NCBI RefSeq assembly: GCF_014268455.2
Contig: NZ_CP077085.1
Span: 1,240,001-1,304,000, forward strand
Length of the DNA: 64,000 nt
Reading direction: 5' to 3'
DNA from: Pseudomonas shahriarae
GTDB lineage: Bacteria; Pseudomonadota; Gammaproteobacteria; Pseudomonadales; Pseudomonadaceae
Positions 8,017 through 17,877 of this stretch are shown piece by piece. A program made the position numbers and the translations under genes. The notes below the pieces were generated by a model. It was not told where the DNA came from and made no database searches. It was given only the letters and a program-made list of their open reading frames with translations. Within the stretch, counting starts at the first letter, position 1; each line of letters starts with the position of its first letter.

Positions 8017-9384
8017 ATGCGTAAGACGATTTTGCAGTGCGGTGTGCTGGCCCTCAGCCTGTTGGCCGCCAACGTGATGGCCGCGGTGTCACCCCAAGAA
8101 GCCGCCAAGCTGGGGACCACCTTGACCCCGGTGGGCGCGGAGAAGGCCGGTAACGCCGATGGCTCGATCCCGGCCTGGACCGGCGGTATCCCGAAAAACG
8201 CCGGTGCGGTGGACAGCAAGGGCTTTTTGGCCGACCCGTTTGCCAATGAAAAACCGCTGTTCGTGATCACTGCGGCCACGGTCGACAAGTACAAGGACAA
8301 ACTCTCGGACGGCCAGGTGGCGATGTTCAAGCGTTATCCCGAGACCTACAAAATCCCGGTCTACACCACTCACCGCACGGTCAACCTGCCCGACGATATC
8401 TACGAGTCGATCAAGCGCAGCGCGCTCAACGTCAAGTCGATCAACGACGGCAACGGCCTGGAAAACTTCACCGGTAACCGCTATTACGCCTTCCCGATTC
8501 CGAAGAATGGCGTCGAGGTGTTGTGGAACCACATCACCCGTTACCACGGCGGCAACCTGCGGCGCATCATCACCCAGGCCACACCGCAGACCAACGGCAG
8601 CTACACGCCGATCCGCTTCGAAGAAGAAGTGGCGGTGCCGCAACTGATCCCGGACATGGACCCGACCAAGGGCGCCAACGTGCTGACCTTCTTCAAGCAG
8701 TCGGTCACCGCGCCCGCCCGCCTGGCGGGTAACGTGCTGCTGGTGCACGAAACCCTCGACCAGGTGAAGGAACCGCGCCTGGCGTGGATCTACAACGCCG
8801 GTCAACGCCGCGTGCGCCGTGCACCGCAAGTGGCCTATGACGGGCCGGGCACCGCGTCCGACGGCCTGCGCACCTCGGATAACTTCGACATGTTCTCCGG
8901 CGCGCCAGACCGCTACGACTGGAAGCTGGTGGGCAAGAAGGAAATGTACATTCCCTACAACGCCTACAAGCTCGACTCGCCATCCCTCAAGTACGACGAC
9001 ATCATCAAGGCCGGCCACATCAACCAGGACCTGACCCGCTATGAACTGCACCGGGTCTGGGAAGTGGTCGGCACGGTCAAGCCCAACGAACGGCACATCT
9101 ATGCCAAGCGCCACATGTACATCGACGAAGACAGCTGGCAAGTGGCGCTGGTGGATCACTATGACGGCCGTGGCCAACTGTGGCGTGTTGCCGAAGGCCA
9201 TGCGCAGTTCTACTACAACCACCAGACCCCGGCCTACACGGTCGAGACCCTGTACGACATCATCGCCGGGCGCTACATCGCCCTGGGCATGAAGAACGAG
9301 GAGAAGAGCAGCTTTGTGTTCGGCTTCAACGCCAAGGCAGCGGACTACACCCCGGCGGCCTTGCGCGCCTCGGGCGTACGCTGA
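8017..9384 (+). CDS. DUF1329 family periplasmic protein
   Basis: A 455-residue DUF1329 protein with a Sec signal (hydrophobic to ~residue 22, VMAAVS cleavage region). VSPQEAAKLGTTLTPVGAEKAGN, GSIPAWTGG and RNQ-type aromatic-rich blocks such as NRYYAFPIP and IPYNAYKL are hallmarks. Members have a LolB-like lipid-binding fold and usually sit beside DUF1302, so it is probably a periplasmic carrier for a hydrophobic ligand. AAGGAC precedes the ATG. A strong terminator follows. Confidence 0.87.
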   Translation: MRKTILQCGVLALSLLAANVMAAVSPQEAAKLGTTLTPVGAEKAGNADGSIPAWTGGIPKNAGAVDSKGFLADPFANEKPLFVITAATVDKYKDKLSDGQVAMFKRYPETYKIPVYTTHRTVNLPDDIYESIKRSALNVKSINDGNGLENFTGNRYYAFPIPKNGVEVLWNHITRYHGGNLRRIITQATPQTNGSYTPIRFEEEVAVPQLIPDMDPTKGANVLTFFKQSVTAPARLAGNVLLVHETLDQVKEPRLAWIYNAGQRRVRRAPQVAYDGPGTASDGLRTSDNFDMFSGAPDRYDWKLVGKKEMYIPYNAYKLDSPSLKYDDIIKAGHINQDLTRYELHRVWEVVGTVKPNERHIYAKRHMYIDEDSWQVALVDHYDGRGQLWRVAEGHAQFYYNHQTPAYTVETLYDIIAGRYIALGMKNEEKSSFVFGFNAKAADYTPAALRASGVR

Positions 9385-9409
9385 CCTGAGGTTGTAAACC
9401 CAATCCTGT

Positions 9410-9438
9410 GCCGGGCTCACATGAAGCCCGGCTTTTTT
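9410..9438 (+). terminator. Rho-independent terminator after DUF1329
   Basis: GCCGGGCT/AGCCCGGC with a seven-base loop, followed by TTTTTT, 26 bases past the stop. Confidence 0.9.
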
Positions 9439-9537
9439 ATGCTCGGCAATCAGCCCGCTGAATACTTCTTCAACAACGCCCATTGACAGGACTACGGTAG
9501 TCCGCACGCCGCATAACAATAAAAAAGGGACGCTGTA

Positions 9538-12078
9538 ATGACCGCCATGACTCGTCGCCTGGATCGTCCTGGATTCATGCCACGTCTGTCTTCCCACCAT
9601 TTGCTGCGCCCACGCCTGGCCGAGCCGTTGCGGGGTACCGAGGCGCGGGTCCGGTTGCTGTGCGCGCCGGCCGGCAGCGGCAAGAGTGCGTTGTTGGCCG
9701 AATGTGCCCTGCAGGCCCCGGCGAGCTGCCAGGTGTATTGGTTGCCGCTCAATGGCGCGGCTTTGGCCCCGCTGGATTTCTGCCAGCGCCTGGCCCAGAG
9801 CCTGGGCCTGGCGTTTGTCGATGAAGCCAGCTTGCTGCTGGACCTGAGCCGCTGGCAAGCGCCGGCCTGGCTGTTTCTCGATGACTATTGCCGGGTGTCG
9901 GCACCGGCCCTGGATGCCTTGCTCGACCGGGTGCTGACGGCCAGCAGCCCGGCCTTGGTCTGGTGGCTGGGGGCGCGGCGTCGACCGGCCTGCAATTGGC
10001 CGCGGCTGCTGCTCGATGATGAATTGTGGGAGTGCGGCGGCACCGAGTTGGCGTTCGATCAGCGCGAGGTCCAGCAACTGCTCGAGCATCACGCCGCAGC
10101 CGGGCAGACTGCCGACAAGGTCCTGCAATTCAGCGCCGGTTGGTGCGCTGGCGTGCGTATTGCCCTGCTGGAAGGCGACAGCCATCCCGACAGCGGCGCC
10201 TGGCATGGGCGTTCCCAGACCCTGCTCGACTATCTGCAGCACGAGCTGTTCAGCACCCTGCCTGAAGAGCTGGAGGAGGCCTGGCGCGTACTGGCGCACT
10301 TGCCACGTTTTAACCAGGGGTTATGCGAACACCTGTTTGGCTTTGGCGATGGCGCCGACTACCTGCGTGAACTTCAGGCCCTGGGGGCGTTTATCGAGCC
10401 CTGGGAAGACTCGCCGGACTGGCTGCAGGTCTTCACCCCCCTGGCCCAGTTGCTGCGCGACGAACCCTGGCCGGCCCGGCGCTCCTGGCACCGGCGCGCC
10501 TGCCAATGGTTCAGTGCGGCCCAGGATTGGCAGGCGGCGTTCGAGCAGGCGCTGTTGGCCGAGGAGTACGAAGCGGCGGTCAGCCTGCTGGAGCACTTCA
10601 GTTTCGAAGACCTGTTCCGTCAGCAAAACGCTGTGTTGTTGTTGCGCCTGCATGAGCAGCACGGTGACGAGTTGATGCTCGGTTCGGCGCAACGGGTGGG
10701 GCTGGTCACCGCCGCCTTGCTGTTTGCCGGGCGTTTCGAGCAGGCCGCGCAATGTGTTGATCAACTGGCACGTTTCACCCCGCAACCCACGGCCGCCTTG
10801 CAACGGCATCTGCTGGCGCGCTGGCAGGCGCAGTGGGGGTGGTTGTTGCATCTGGGGGGCGAAGCGGTGCGGGCCCGCGCGCACTTTCTCGATGCGTTGA
10901 ATGATCTGCCGGACAGCGCCTGGACGTCGCGCCTGATGTGCCTGTCCGGGCTGACCCAGCAAGCGCTGTTGCGCGGCGAACTGGACGTGGCCCAGGCCCT
11001 CAACCGCGAGGCGCTGTGCCTGGCGCGGGCCCATGGTTCGCTGCTGCTGGAGGCGCTACTGGAGCTGGATCATGCGCAACTGCTGGAGCAGCGGGGCGCA
11101 CCGTACCGGGCCCAGAGCCTGCTGGAAGGCGTGCAGGCCATGTTGATCCAGCAGCGTCTCAAGACCGGGCCGCTGATGGGCCGGATTGCCTTGCGCCGAG
11201 GGCATCTGGCACTGCGCCAGGGGCATGACGCCCTGGCCACCGAATGCCTCGAAGCCGGCCTGGGCATGTGCCTGCATAGCCAGGACAAGCGCGTGCTGTA
11301 TGGCTTCCTCGGGTTGGCAATGCTGGCGGCCAACCGCGGCGACTATGCCCAGGCGTTTATCCAACTGCGCGACGCCGAGCGCCTGATGCAGCGCCGACAG
11401 GTGCCCGACACGGTGTACCGGGCGGTGCTGCTGTTGCTCAGCGGGCATTTCTGGCTGCAGCAGGGGCGGGCCGAACTGACCCTGGAAGCGGTCAGCCGGG
11501 TGCTGCGCCATTATCACGGCCCCCACGCCAAGCAGGCGCCGCCGGCGACCCTGGAGTTGATCCCCCGGCTGGAGTACCTGCTGGTGCTGGCCCAGGTCAA
11601 ATTGCGCCGTGCCGAGCACCCCATCCAGCGGCTCACCGCCTTGCTCGACAGCGCCCGCGAGTCTGGCATGCAGTGCCTGGAAGTGGAGTTGCAGTTGGTG
11701 CTGGGCGAGGTGGCCTGGCAACTGGGGGAGAAAGCGCTGGCAGTGCGTGCGCTGCAAACCGGTCTGGCCCTGGCGGCGCGCTGTCAGGTGCAGCAGGCGG
11801 TGCGTGAACTGCGCCTGCGCCAGCCGGGGTTGCTCAGTGAATTGGGGCTTGAACCTCAGGAGGCAGTGGCGGCGCCGGGGGAAAACCCGTTGAGCCAACG
11901 GGAGCTGGAAGTGTTGCAACTGATCGCGCTGGGCAACTCCAATCTGGAAATTGCCGACCTGTTGTTTATCTCGCTGCACACGGTGAAGACCCATGCACGG
12001 CGGATTCACAGCAAATTGGGGGTGGAGCGGCGCACCCAGGCGGTGGCCAAGGCCAAGAGCCTGGGCCTGATGGCCTGA
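9538..12078 (+). CDS. MalT-type LuxR-family transcriptional activator
   Basis: An 846-residue large ATP-binding LuxR (STAND) regulator. Walker A is APAGSGKS (residues 43-50), a Walker B-like WLFLDDY lies near 115-121, then a helical repeat domain to ~770, and a C-terminal GerE helix-turn-helix: [43 protein letters not shown]. Such proteins bind an inducer with ATP and activate nearby catabolic promoters. Its position directly after DUF1302-DUF1329 makes it the likely activator of the 2.9-9.4 kb island. AAGGGA lies before the ATG at 9538. Confidence 0.88.
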   Translation: MTAMTRRLDRPGFMPRLSSHHLLRPRLAEPLRGTEARVRLLCAPAGSGKSALLAECALQAPASCQVYWLPLNGAALAPLDFCQRLAQSLGLAFVDEASLLLDLSRWQAPAWLFLDDYCRVSAPALDALLDRVLTASSPALVWWLGARRRPACNWPRLLLDDELWECGGTELAFDQREVQQLLEHHAAAGQTADKVLQFSAGWCAGVRIALLEGDSHPDSGAWHGRSQTLLDYLQHELFSTLPEELEEAWRVLAHLPRFNQGLCEHLFGFGDGADYLRELQALGAFIEPWEDSPDWLQVFTPLAQLLRDEPWPARRSWHRRACQWFSAAQDWQAAFEQALLAEEYEAAVSLLEHFSFEDLFRQQNAVLLLRLHEQHGDELMLGSAQRVGLVTAALLFAGRFEQAAQCVDQLARFTPQPTAALQRHLLARWQAQWGWLLHLGGEAVRARAHFLDALNDLPDSAWTSRLMCLSGLTQQALLRGELDVAQALNREALCLARAHGSLLLEALLELDHAQLLEQRGAPYRAQSLLEGVQAMLIQQRLKTGPLMGRIALRRGHLALRQGHDALATECLEAGLGMCLHSQDKRVLYGFLGLAMLAANRGDYAQAFIQLRDAERLMQRRQVPDTVYRAVLLLLSGHFWLQQGRAELTLEAVSRVLRHYHGPHAKQAPPATLELIPRLEYLLVLAQVKLRRAEHPIQRLTALLDSARESGMQCLEVELQLVLGEVAWQLGEKALAVRALQTGLALAARCQVQQAVRELRLRQPGLLSELGLEPQEAVAAPGENPLSQRELEVLQLIALGNSNLEIADLLFISLHTVKTHARRIHSKLGVERRTQAVAKAKSLGLMA

Positions 12079-12104
12079 TTACTCCCAGCAACGCCGATCA
12101 ACAG

Positions 12105-12192
12105 GTGGGAGCTGGCTTGCCTGCGATGGCGGTGTATCAGTCGCAGAATGTATCAACTGACCCACCGCCATCGCAGGCAAGCCAGCTCCCAC
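12105..12192. repeat. REP-type palindrome pair
   Basis: GTGGGAGCTGGCTTGCC-TGCGATGGCGGTG at 12105 is matched by its inverse ending at 12192. It lies between convergent genes and may also end transcription from both sides. Confidence 0.9.
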
Positions 12193-12222
12193 ATTAGCCT
12201 GTGTGCATTCAGGATTGGTGGA

Positions 12223-13011
12223 TCAGGGTTGATAACCCATCCGCCAACTCACCGCCTGGCTCGCTGCCAGCAATTGCCGGGCCGCCGGTCCATCTTCATC
12301 GGCATGGAACAACGAGGTCGGCCCCACCACCGTCATCACCGCCACCACCTGCCCCAGCGCATTGAATACCGGCGCCGACAGCGCATCGACCCCCGGCATC
12401 AGCAAACCATGCACAAAGTGCAGGCCACGCTGGCGAATCTGTTCACAGGCCTGCACATACGCCTGGTCGTCCGCCAGCGCATGGGCGATGCCGGCCTGGA
12501 TCTCCTGCGCGCGCAGGTCAACGGTTTCGCGCTCTGGCAAAAACGCGCTGAACACCAGCCCCGTCGAGGAGCTGAGCAGCGGCAGCACCGAGCCCAATTG
12601 CGTCACCACCGTGACCGCACGCACCGCCGGTTCGATATGCACCACGGTCGCGCCGTGGTTGCCCCATACCGCGAGAAAGCAGGTTTCATTCAACTCGTCG
12701 CGCAGCTGCGCCAGGGGCAGGGTGGCGACTTTCAGTACGTCTATGCTGCCCAGCGCCGCCAGCCCCACGCGCAAGGCCTCGCGGCCCAGGCCGTAATGGT
12801 TGGTGGCCGCGTTCTGTTCGGCAAACCCCGAGGCAATCAGGGCCTGCAAGTAGCGGTGGACCTTACTGGCCGGCATCTGCACGTGCTCGGCCAGGCGCGA
12901 CAGGGATGTGGCCGGCGACAGTTCGGCCAGGGCCTTGAGGATGTCGGTGCCGACTTCGGCCGAGCGGACTTTCTGTTTACCGGTGTCGCGGGGGGCGGGC
13001 GGCTTTTCCAT
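12223..13011 (-). CDS. hmgR: IclR-family repressor of homogentisate catabolism
   Basis: A 262-residue IclR regulator. The N-terminal winged helix (EVGTDILKALAELSPATSLSRLAEHV, then PASKVHRYLQALIASGF) is followed by an IclR effector domain (GREALRVGLAALGSID; SSSTGLVFSAFLP). It is divergent from hmgA, the arrangement in which HmgR of P. putida represses hmgABC and is released by homogentisate. The protein-family call is firm; the name rests on this context. A 15-bp dyad in the divergent gap is the probable operator. Confidence 0.9.
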   Translation of the reverse strand: MEKPPAPRDTGKQKVRSAEVGTDILKALAELSPATSLSRLAEHVQMPASKVHRYLQALIASGFAEQNAATNHYGLGREALRVGLAALGSIDVLKVATLPLAQLRDELNETCFLAVWGNHGATVVHIEPAVRAVTVVTQLGSVLPLLSSSTGLVFSAFLPERETVDLRAQEIQAGIAHALADDQAYVQACEQIRQRGLHFVHGLLMPGVDALSAPVFNALGQVVAVMTVVGPTSLFHADEDGPAARQLLAASQAVSWRMGYQP

Positions 13012-13051
13012 GGAGAGCGTGTGTCCGAAAGACGAATGGCGGTCTTTATAG

Positions 13052-13088
13052 CTTGACGGTCGATACGGAGCAAATTACGTTATGCGTA
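13052..13088 (+). promoter_or_regulatory. hmgA promoter with candidate HmgR operator
   Basis: TTGACG (13052-13057) stands 17 bases before TACGTT (13075-13080), a plausible -35/-10 pair. The dyad TTACG-TTATG-CGTAA (13074-13088) covers the -10 element, so a bound repressor would block polymerase. The dyad is seen directly; its use by HmgR is inferred from position. Confidence 0.7.
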
Positions 13089-13130
13089 ACTGGATTACGA
13101 TAAAAACAACTTCCTTACTGAGGACGATCC

Positions 13131-14414
13131 ATGACCCTCGATTATCAATCGGGCTTTGGCAATGAATTCGCCAGCGAAGCCTTGCCAGGTGCACTGCCGG
13201 TCGGCCAGAACTCCCCGCAAAAAGCGCCCTACGGGCTGTACACCGAACTGTTCTCCGGCACCGCGTTCACCATGGTGCGCAGCGAAGCCCGGCGCACCTG
13301 GATGTATCGCATCCAGCCGTCGGCCAATCACCCGGCATTCATCAAGCTGGACCGGCAACTGGCCGGCGGCCCGCTGGGCGAGGTCACGCCCAACCGCCTG
13401 CGCTGGAACCCGCTGGATATACCTGCAGAACCCACCGACTTTATCGACGGCCTGGTCGGCATGGTGGCCAACGCCGGCGCCGAGAAGCCCTCCGGCATCA
13501 GCATCTATCACTACCGTGCCAACTGCTCCATGGAGCGGGTGTTCTTTAATGCCGACGGCGAACTGTTGATCGTTCCCGAGCATGGCCGCCTGCGCATCGC
13601 CACCGAACTGGGGGTGCTGGAGGTCGAGCCGCTGGAAATCGTCGTGTTGCCACGGGGCCTGAAATTTCGCATCGAGCTGCTGGATGCCCAGGCTCGCGGC
13701 TACGTCGCCGAAAACCACGGCGCGCCGCTGCGCCTGCCGGACCTGGGGCCGATTGGCAGCAATGGCCTGGCCAACCCCCGGGACTTCCTGACCCCGGTCG
13801 CCCACTACGAACATCTTTCGCAACCCACGCCCCTGGTGCAGAAGTTCCTCGGCGAGCTGTGGGGCTGCACCCTCGACCACTCGCCGCTGAACGTGGTGGC
13901 CTGGCATGGCAATAACGTGCCGTACAAATATGACCTGCGCCGCTTCAACACCATCGGCACGGTGAGCTTCGATCACCCGGACCCGTCGATCTTTACCGTG
14001 TTGACCTCGCCCACCAGCGTTCACGGCCTGGCCAACCTCGATTTCGTGATCTTCCCGCCGCGCTGGATGGTGGCCGAGAACACCTTCCGTCCACCCTGGT
14101 TCCACCGCAACCTGATGAACGAATACATGGGCCTGATCCAGGGTGCCTATGACGCCAAGGCCGAAGGCTTCCTGCCCGGCGGCGCGTCGCTGCACAGTTG
14201 CATGAGCGCCCACGGCCCGGATGGCGAGACCTGCACCAAGGCCATCGCCGTCGACCTGGCGCCGCACAAAATTGATAACACCATGGCCTTTATGTTCGAG
14301 ACCAGCCAGGTGCTGCGCCCGACCCGCTTCGCCCTGGATTGCCCGCAATTGCAAAACACTTACGACGCTTGCTGGGCCACGCTGCCGGCAACCTTCAACC
14401 CGAATCGGAGATAA
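13131..14414 (+). CDS. hmgA: homogentisate 1,2-dioxygenase
   Basis: A 427-residue full-length enzyme that opens the homogentisate ring to maleylacetoacetate using non-haem Fe(II) and O2. The start [21 protein letters not shown] is diagnostic. [14 protein letters not shown] (near residue 325) and the downstream HGPDGET region supply the iron-binding His/Glu cluster. It is first in an operon with fahA (3-base gap) and maiA, under the divergent IclR repressor. It is needed for tyrosine and phenylalanine breakdown. Confidence 0.96.
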   Translation: MTLDYQSGFGNEFASEALPGALPVGQNSPQKAPYGLYTELFSGTAFTMVRSEARRTWMYRIQPSANHPAFIKLDRQLAGGPLGEVTPNRLRWNPLDIPAEPTDFIDGLVGMVANAGAEKPSGISIYHYRANCSMERVFFNADGELLIVPEHGRLRIATELGVLEVEPLEIVVLPRGLKFRIELLDAQARGYVAENHGAPLRLPDLGPIGSNGLANPRDFLTPVAHYEHLSQPTPLVQKFLGELWGCTLDHSPLNVVAWHGNNVPYKYDLRRFNTIGTVSFDHPDPSIFTVLTSPTSVHGLANLDFVIFPPRWMVAENTFRPPWFHRNLMNEYMGLIQGAYDAKAEGFLPGGASLHSCMSAHGPDGETCTKAIAVDLAPHKIDNTMAFMFETSQVLRPTRFALDCPQLQNTYDACWATLPATFNPNRR

Positions 14415-14417
14415 GCC

Positions 14418-15716
14418 ATGACGCAGTCCACTCTCACCCGCAGTTGGGTGGCCTCGGCCAACGGTCACACGGATTTCCCCCTGCAGAACCTGCCCCTGGG
14501 CATCTTCAGCCACAACGGTTCGGCACCGCGCAGTGGCGTGGCGATCGGCGAGCACATTTTTGATCTGCAAGCGGCCCGTGACCTGTTTGACGGTGAAGCG
14601 CGCCGCGCCATCGACGCTATGGCGGACGGCCAACTGAACGCCTTCTTCGAACTGGGCCGCGGCCCACGGGTGGCACTGCGCGAACGCCTGCTGGAACTGC
14701 TCGCCGAGGGCAGCAGCCAGCAAGCCCAGCTGCAAGCCCTGGGCGCCCAGGTGTTGCCACTGGCCGCCGATTGCCAGATGCACCTGCCGGCGAAAATCAA
14801 CGATTACACCGACTTCTACGTCGGCATCGAACACGCGCAGAACGTCGGCAAACTGTTCCGCCCGGACAACCCCTTGCTGCCCAACTACAAGTACGTGCCG
14901 ATTGGTTATCACGGCCGCGCCTCGACCATCCGTACCTCCGGCACCGAGGTGCGCCGGCCCAAGGGCCAGACCCTGCCAGCCGGCCAGACCGAACCGACCT
15001 TCGGCCCGTGCGCACGCCTGGACTACGAGCTGGAACTGGGCATCTGGATCGGCCAGGGCAATGCCATGGGCGACTCGATTGCCATTGGCGATGCCGCCGA
15101 GCATATCGCTGGCTTCTGCCTGCTCAACGACTGGTCGGCCCGCGATATCCAGGCCTGGGAATACCAGCCACTGGGGCCGTTCCTGTCGAAAAGCTTTATC
15201 ACCAGCATCTCGCCCTGGGTGGTCACGGCCGAAGCCCTGGAACCGTTCCGCAAGGCCCAGCCCGCACGCCCGGCCGGCGATCCACAACCGCTGCCGTACC
15301 TGCTGGACCCCCGTGATCAGGCCGCTGGCGGCTTTGATATCGAACTGGAAGTGCTGCTGACCACCGCCGCGATGCGCGAGCAGAACCTGGCGCCCCATCG
15401 CCTGACCCTGAGCAACACCCAGCACATGTACTGGACCGTGGCGCAAATGGTCGCGCACCACAGCGTCAACGGCTGCCAGCTGCAGGCCGGCGACCTGTTT
15501 GGTTCGGGCACCCTGTCGGGGCCCGAGGCCGGTCAGTTCGGCAGCCTGCTGGAAATCACCGAAGGCGGCAAAAAGCCGATCGAACTGGCCTCCGGCGAAG
15601 TGCGCAAGTTCCTTGAAGACGGCGATGAAATCATCCTGCGCGCCCGCTGCCAGCGTGAGGGGTTTGCCTCCATTGGTTTCGGCGAATGCCGTGGCACTGT
15701 GGTCGCCGCGCGCTAA
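14418..15716 (+). CDS. fahA: fumarylacetoacetase
   Basis: A 432-residue fumarylacetoacetate hydrolase, cleaving fumarylacetoacetate to fumarate and acetoacetate. The metal and active-site region KINDYTDFYVGIEHAQNVG lies near residues 122-140, followed by YHGRASTIRTSGTEVRRP and LDYELELGIWIGQGN. CLLNDWSARDIQAWEYQPLGPFL is a family signature. Length is normal for the two-domain bacterial and eukaryotic type. It sits between hmgA and maiA in one transcription unit. Confidence 0.96.
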   Translation: MTQSTLTRSWVASANGHTDFPLQNLPLGIFSHNGSAPRSGVAIGEHIFDLQAARDLFDGEARRAIDAMADGQLNAFFELGRGPRVALRERLLELLAEGSSQQAQLQALGAQVLPLAADCQMHLPAKINDYTDFYVGIEHAQNVGKLFRPDNPLLPNYKYVPIGYHGRASTIRTSGTEVRRPKGQTLPAGQTEPTFGPCARLDYELELGIWIGQGNAMGDSIAIGDAAEHIAGFCLLNDWSARDIQAWEYQPLGPFLSKSFITSISPWVVTAEALEPFRKAQPARPAGDPQPLPYLLDPRDQAAGGFDIELEVLLTTAAMREQNLAPHRLTLSNTQHMYWTVAQMVAHHSVNGCQLQAGDLFGSGTLSGPEAGQFGSLLEITEGGKKPIELASGEVRKFLEDGDEIILRARCQREGFASIGFGECRGTVVAAR

Positions 15717-15728
15717 GGGGGCGAGGGG

Positions 15729-16373
15729 ATGGAGCTCTATACCTACTATCGTTCCACGGCGTCTTATCGGGTGCGCATCGCCCTGGCGCTCAAGGGCCTG
15801 GACTTTACCGCGCTGCCGGTCAACCTGCTGGTGCCCAAGGGCGGCGCCAACCGCCAGCCCGAGTACCTGGCGATCAACCCCCAGGGCCGTGTCCCGGCGT
15901 TGCGTACCGACGAGGGCGAACTGTTGATCCAGTCGCTGGCGATCATCGAATACCTGGACGAACGTTATCCACAGGTACCGCTGCTCGCCAAGGACCTGGC
16001 GGCCCGCGCCCATCAGCGTGCAGTGGCGTCGATCATCGGTTGTGACATCCACCCGCTGCACAACTCCAGCACTCAGAACCTGCTGCGTCAGTGGGGGCAT
16101 GACGAGGCGCAATTGCTGGAGTGGATCGGGCACTGGATCAGCCAGGGCCTGGGCGCGGTGGAGCAATTGATCGGTGACCAGGGCTATTGCTTCGGTGACC
16201 AGCCAGGGCTGGCGGATGCGTTTCTGATCCCGCAGTTGTATGCGGCAGAGCGCTTCAAGGTGGCGCTGGAGGGTTACCCGCGAATCCAGCGTGTCGCGGC
16301 ATTGGCGGCCAAACACCCCGCCTTCATCCAGGCCCACCCCTCCAACCAACCTGACACCCCTGACACCCCCTAG
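15729..16373 (+). CDS. maiA: maleylacetoacetate isomerase (zeta-class GST)
   Basis: A 214-residue glutathione S-transferase-fold enzyme that isomerises maleylacetoacetate to fumarylacetoacetate with glutathione. ELYTYYRSTASYRVRIALAL carries the catalytic serine region (the usual SSCSWRVRIAL motif, here with Thr/Ala substitutions). LLIQSLAIIEYLDERYP is the glutathione-binding turn, and DIHPLHNSS is the zeta-class signature. It starts 12 bases after fahA behind GGGGCGAGGGG. The C-terminus is Pro/Thr-rich. Confidence 0.94.
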   Translation: MELYTYYRSTASYRVRIALALKGLDFTALPVNLLVPKGGANRQPEYLAINPQGRVPALRTDEGELLIQSLAIIEYLDERYPQVPLLAKDLAARAHQRAVASIIGCDIHPLHNSSTQNLLRQWGHDEAQLLEWIGHWISQGLGAVEQLIGDQGYCFGDQPGLADAFLIPQLYAAERFKVALEGYPRIQRVAALAAKHPAFIQAHPSNQPDTPDTP

Positions 16374-16378
16374 ATCCA

Positions 16379-16406
16379 TGTGGGAGCTGACTTGCCAGCT
16401 CCCACA
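16379..16406. repeat. single REP hairpin
   Basis: TGTGGGAGCTG-ACTTGC-CAGCTCCCACA forms a compact hairpin between maiA and the transporter gene. It could attenuate transcription between them. Confidence 0.8.
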
Positions 16407-16440
16407 AGTGATACCCCATAAAAATAAAAAGGTCCTTGCG

Positions 16441-17796
16441 ATGCACAATCAGATTGCCAGCTTTCGCGCGGCACTCGACGCCCGTCCGGTGTCGCGCTAC
16501 CAGTGGTTGATTCTCCTGTTGTTAGCGTTGTTGCTGGTCACCGATGGTTACGACGCCCAGGTGTTGGGTTACGTGGTCCCGGCCCTGGCCCAGGACTGGG
16601 GCCTGGAAAAGGCCGCCTTCGGCCCGGTGTTCAGTGCCAACCTGCTGGGGCTGACCTTGGGCTCCCTGGCTGTGACGCCCCTGGCCGACCGTTTCGGCGT
16701 GCGCCGCATCCTGCTCGCCTGCGTACTGATCTACGCCAGCCTCACGGTGCTGATGGTATTCGCCAATTCCCTGAATACCCTGATGGCCGCGCGCTTTATC
16801 TGCGGCATTGGCATGGGCGGCGCGATGCCCAGCGCCATGGCCTTGATGTCGGAATATTCGCCACCGCGTATGCGCACGTTGATGGTGACGCTGGCGGCCT
16901 GCGGGTTCTCGTTCGGTGGGGCAGCAGGTGGTTTTGTCGCGGCGGGGTTTATCGACAGCTTTGGCTGGCAGGCGGTGTTCCTCGCCGGTGGCGTGACGCC
17001 GTTGCTGCTGTTTCCCTTTCTGGTATGGCTGCTGCCTGAATCCTTGCCGCGTTTGTTGCGCGATGCACCGCCCTATACGCGCCTGCAGAAAGTCACGGCG
17101 CGCATGCTGCCCGGTTGGCAGGCACCGGCGGCCAGCGAAGAACAGAATCGCCAGGAGCAAGGCAGCAAACTGACTGTCGTGGAGTTGTTTCGTAATGGCT
17201 ATGCACGGCCGACGCTGCTGATCTGGTCGACCTTTTTTGTCAGCCTGATCCTGCTGTATTTCATGATCAGTTGGTTGCCGTCACTGCTGCTGGAAAGTGG
17301 CATGGCCTTGAACAAAGCCAACCTGGTGACCTCGATGTTCCTGTTCGCCGGCACCTTGGGCGCGATTGGCATGGCCTGGTTTGCCGACCGCCTGAAAAGC
17401 AAAGTACGCCTGCTTTCCGGTGTGTTGGCGGCAGCGGCGGTGTGCACGGTTCTGCTGGGGCTCAACCATGACAACCCGCGTTACCTGGTGGCGTTTGTGT
17501 TTGCGGCGGGCTTTTGCATCATCGGCGGCCAGTTGACCCTCAATGCATTTGCCAGCAACTTCTACCCGGCCCATGTACGTGCCACGGGCACCGGCTGGGC
17601 ACTGGGTGTCGGGCGGTTTGGTTCGATCCTGGGGCCGTTGTTTGGCAGCATGCTGCTGGCGATGCACGTGCCGGTGCAGCAGATTTTCTTCTTCTGCGCG
17701 ATTCCGGCGGTGATCGCCGCGTTGTTGATCATTCAGGTGCGCTCGCCCGAGGCCAAGGCGCCGGTTGAGATCCTTCAGCACCCGCTTGAATCCTGA
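16441..17796 (+). CDS. MFS transporter, aromatic acid:H+ symporter type
   Basis: A 451-residue, 12-helix major facilitator. LLLVTDGYDAQVLGYVVPAL in the first helix is the AAHS-family signature, and the loop 2-3 motif appears as SLAVTPLADRFGVRR. MGGAMPSAMALMSEY is helix 4. AAHS members import 4-hydroxybenzoate, protocatechuate, phenylacetate-type acids or related compounds. Lying just after maiA it may bring in an aromatic precursor of homogentisate. Start at 16441 has AAGG upstream; the reading frame extends further left only as overlap with maiA. Confidence 0.88.
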   Translation: MHNQIASFRAALDARPVSRYQWLILLLLALLLVTDGYDAQVLGYVVPALAQDWGLEKAAFGPVFSANLLGLTLGSLAVTPLADRFGVRRILLACVLIYASLTVLMVFANSLNTLMAARFICGIGMGGAMPSAMALMSEYSPPRMRTLMVTLAACGFSFGGAAGGFVAAGFIDSFGWQAVFLAGGVTPLLLFPFLVWLLPESLPRLLRDAPPYTRLQKVTARMLPGWQAPAASEEQNRQEQGSKLTVVELFRNGYARPTLLIWSTFFVSLILLYFMISWLPSLLLESGMALNKANLVTSMFLFAGTLGAIGMAWFADRLKSKVRLLSGVLAAAAVCTVLLGLNHDNPRYLVAFVFAAGFCIIGGQLTLNAFASNFYPAHVRATGTGWALGVGRFGSILGPLFGSMLLAMHVPVQQIFFFCAIPAVIAALLIIQVRSPEAKAPVEILQHPLES

Positions 17797-17813
17797 GGGG
17801 CAACCCCCTTACT

Positions 17814-17870
17814 TGTGGGAGCTGTCGAGCCCCAGCGAGGCTGCGATGGGGGCGACGCGGTTCAAGGTCA
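17814..17870. repeat. fragment of an intergenic repeat
   Basis: ACTTGTGGGAGCTGTCGAGC followed by a GAGGCTGCGATGGGGGCGAC stretch looks like a second Pseudomonas repeat class. Only one arm is obvious, so it may be a remnant. Confidence 0.4.
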
Positions 17871-17877
17871 GCCCCCG

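Noticed and set aside
8089..10299. Long minus-strand frame opposite DUF1329 and the LuxR gene
   Set aside because: Spans a strong terminator and the promoter of another gene; no family features.
13095..16448. Long open frame (about 1117 codons) on the minus strand opposite hmgA-fahA-maiA
   Set aside because: It crosses three recognised genes and their gaps; a high-GC third-position artefact.
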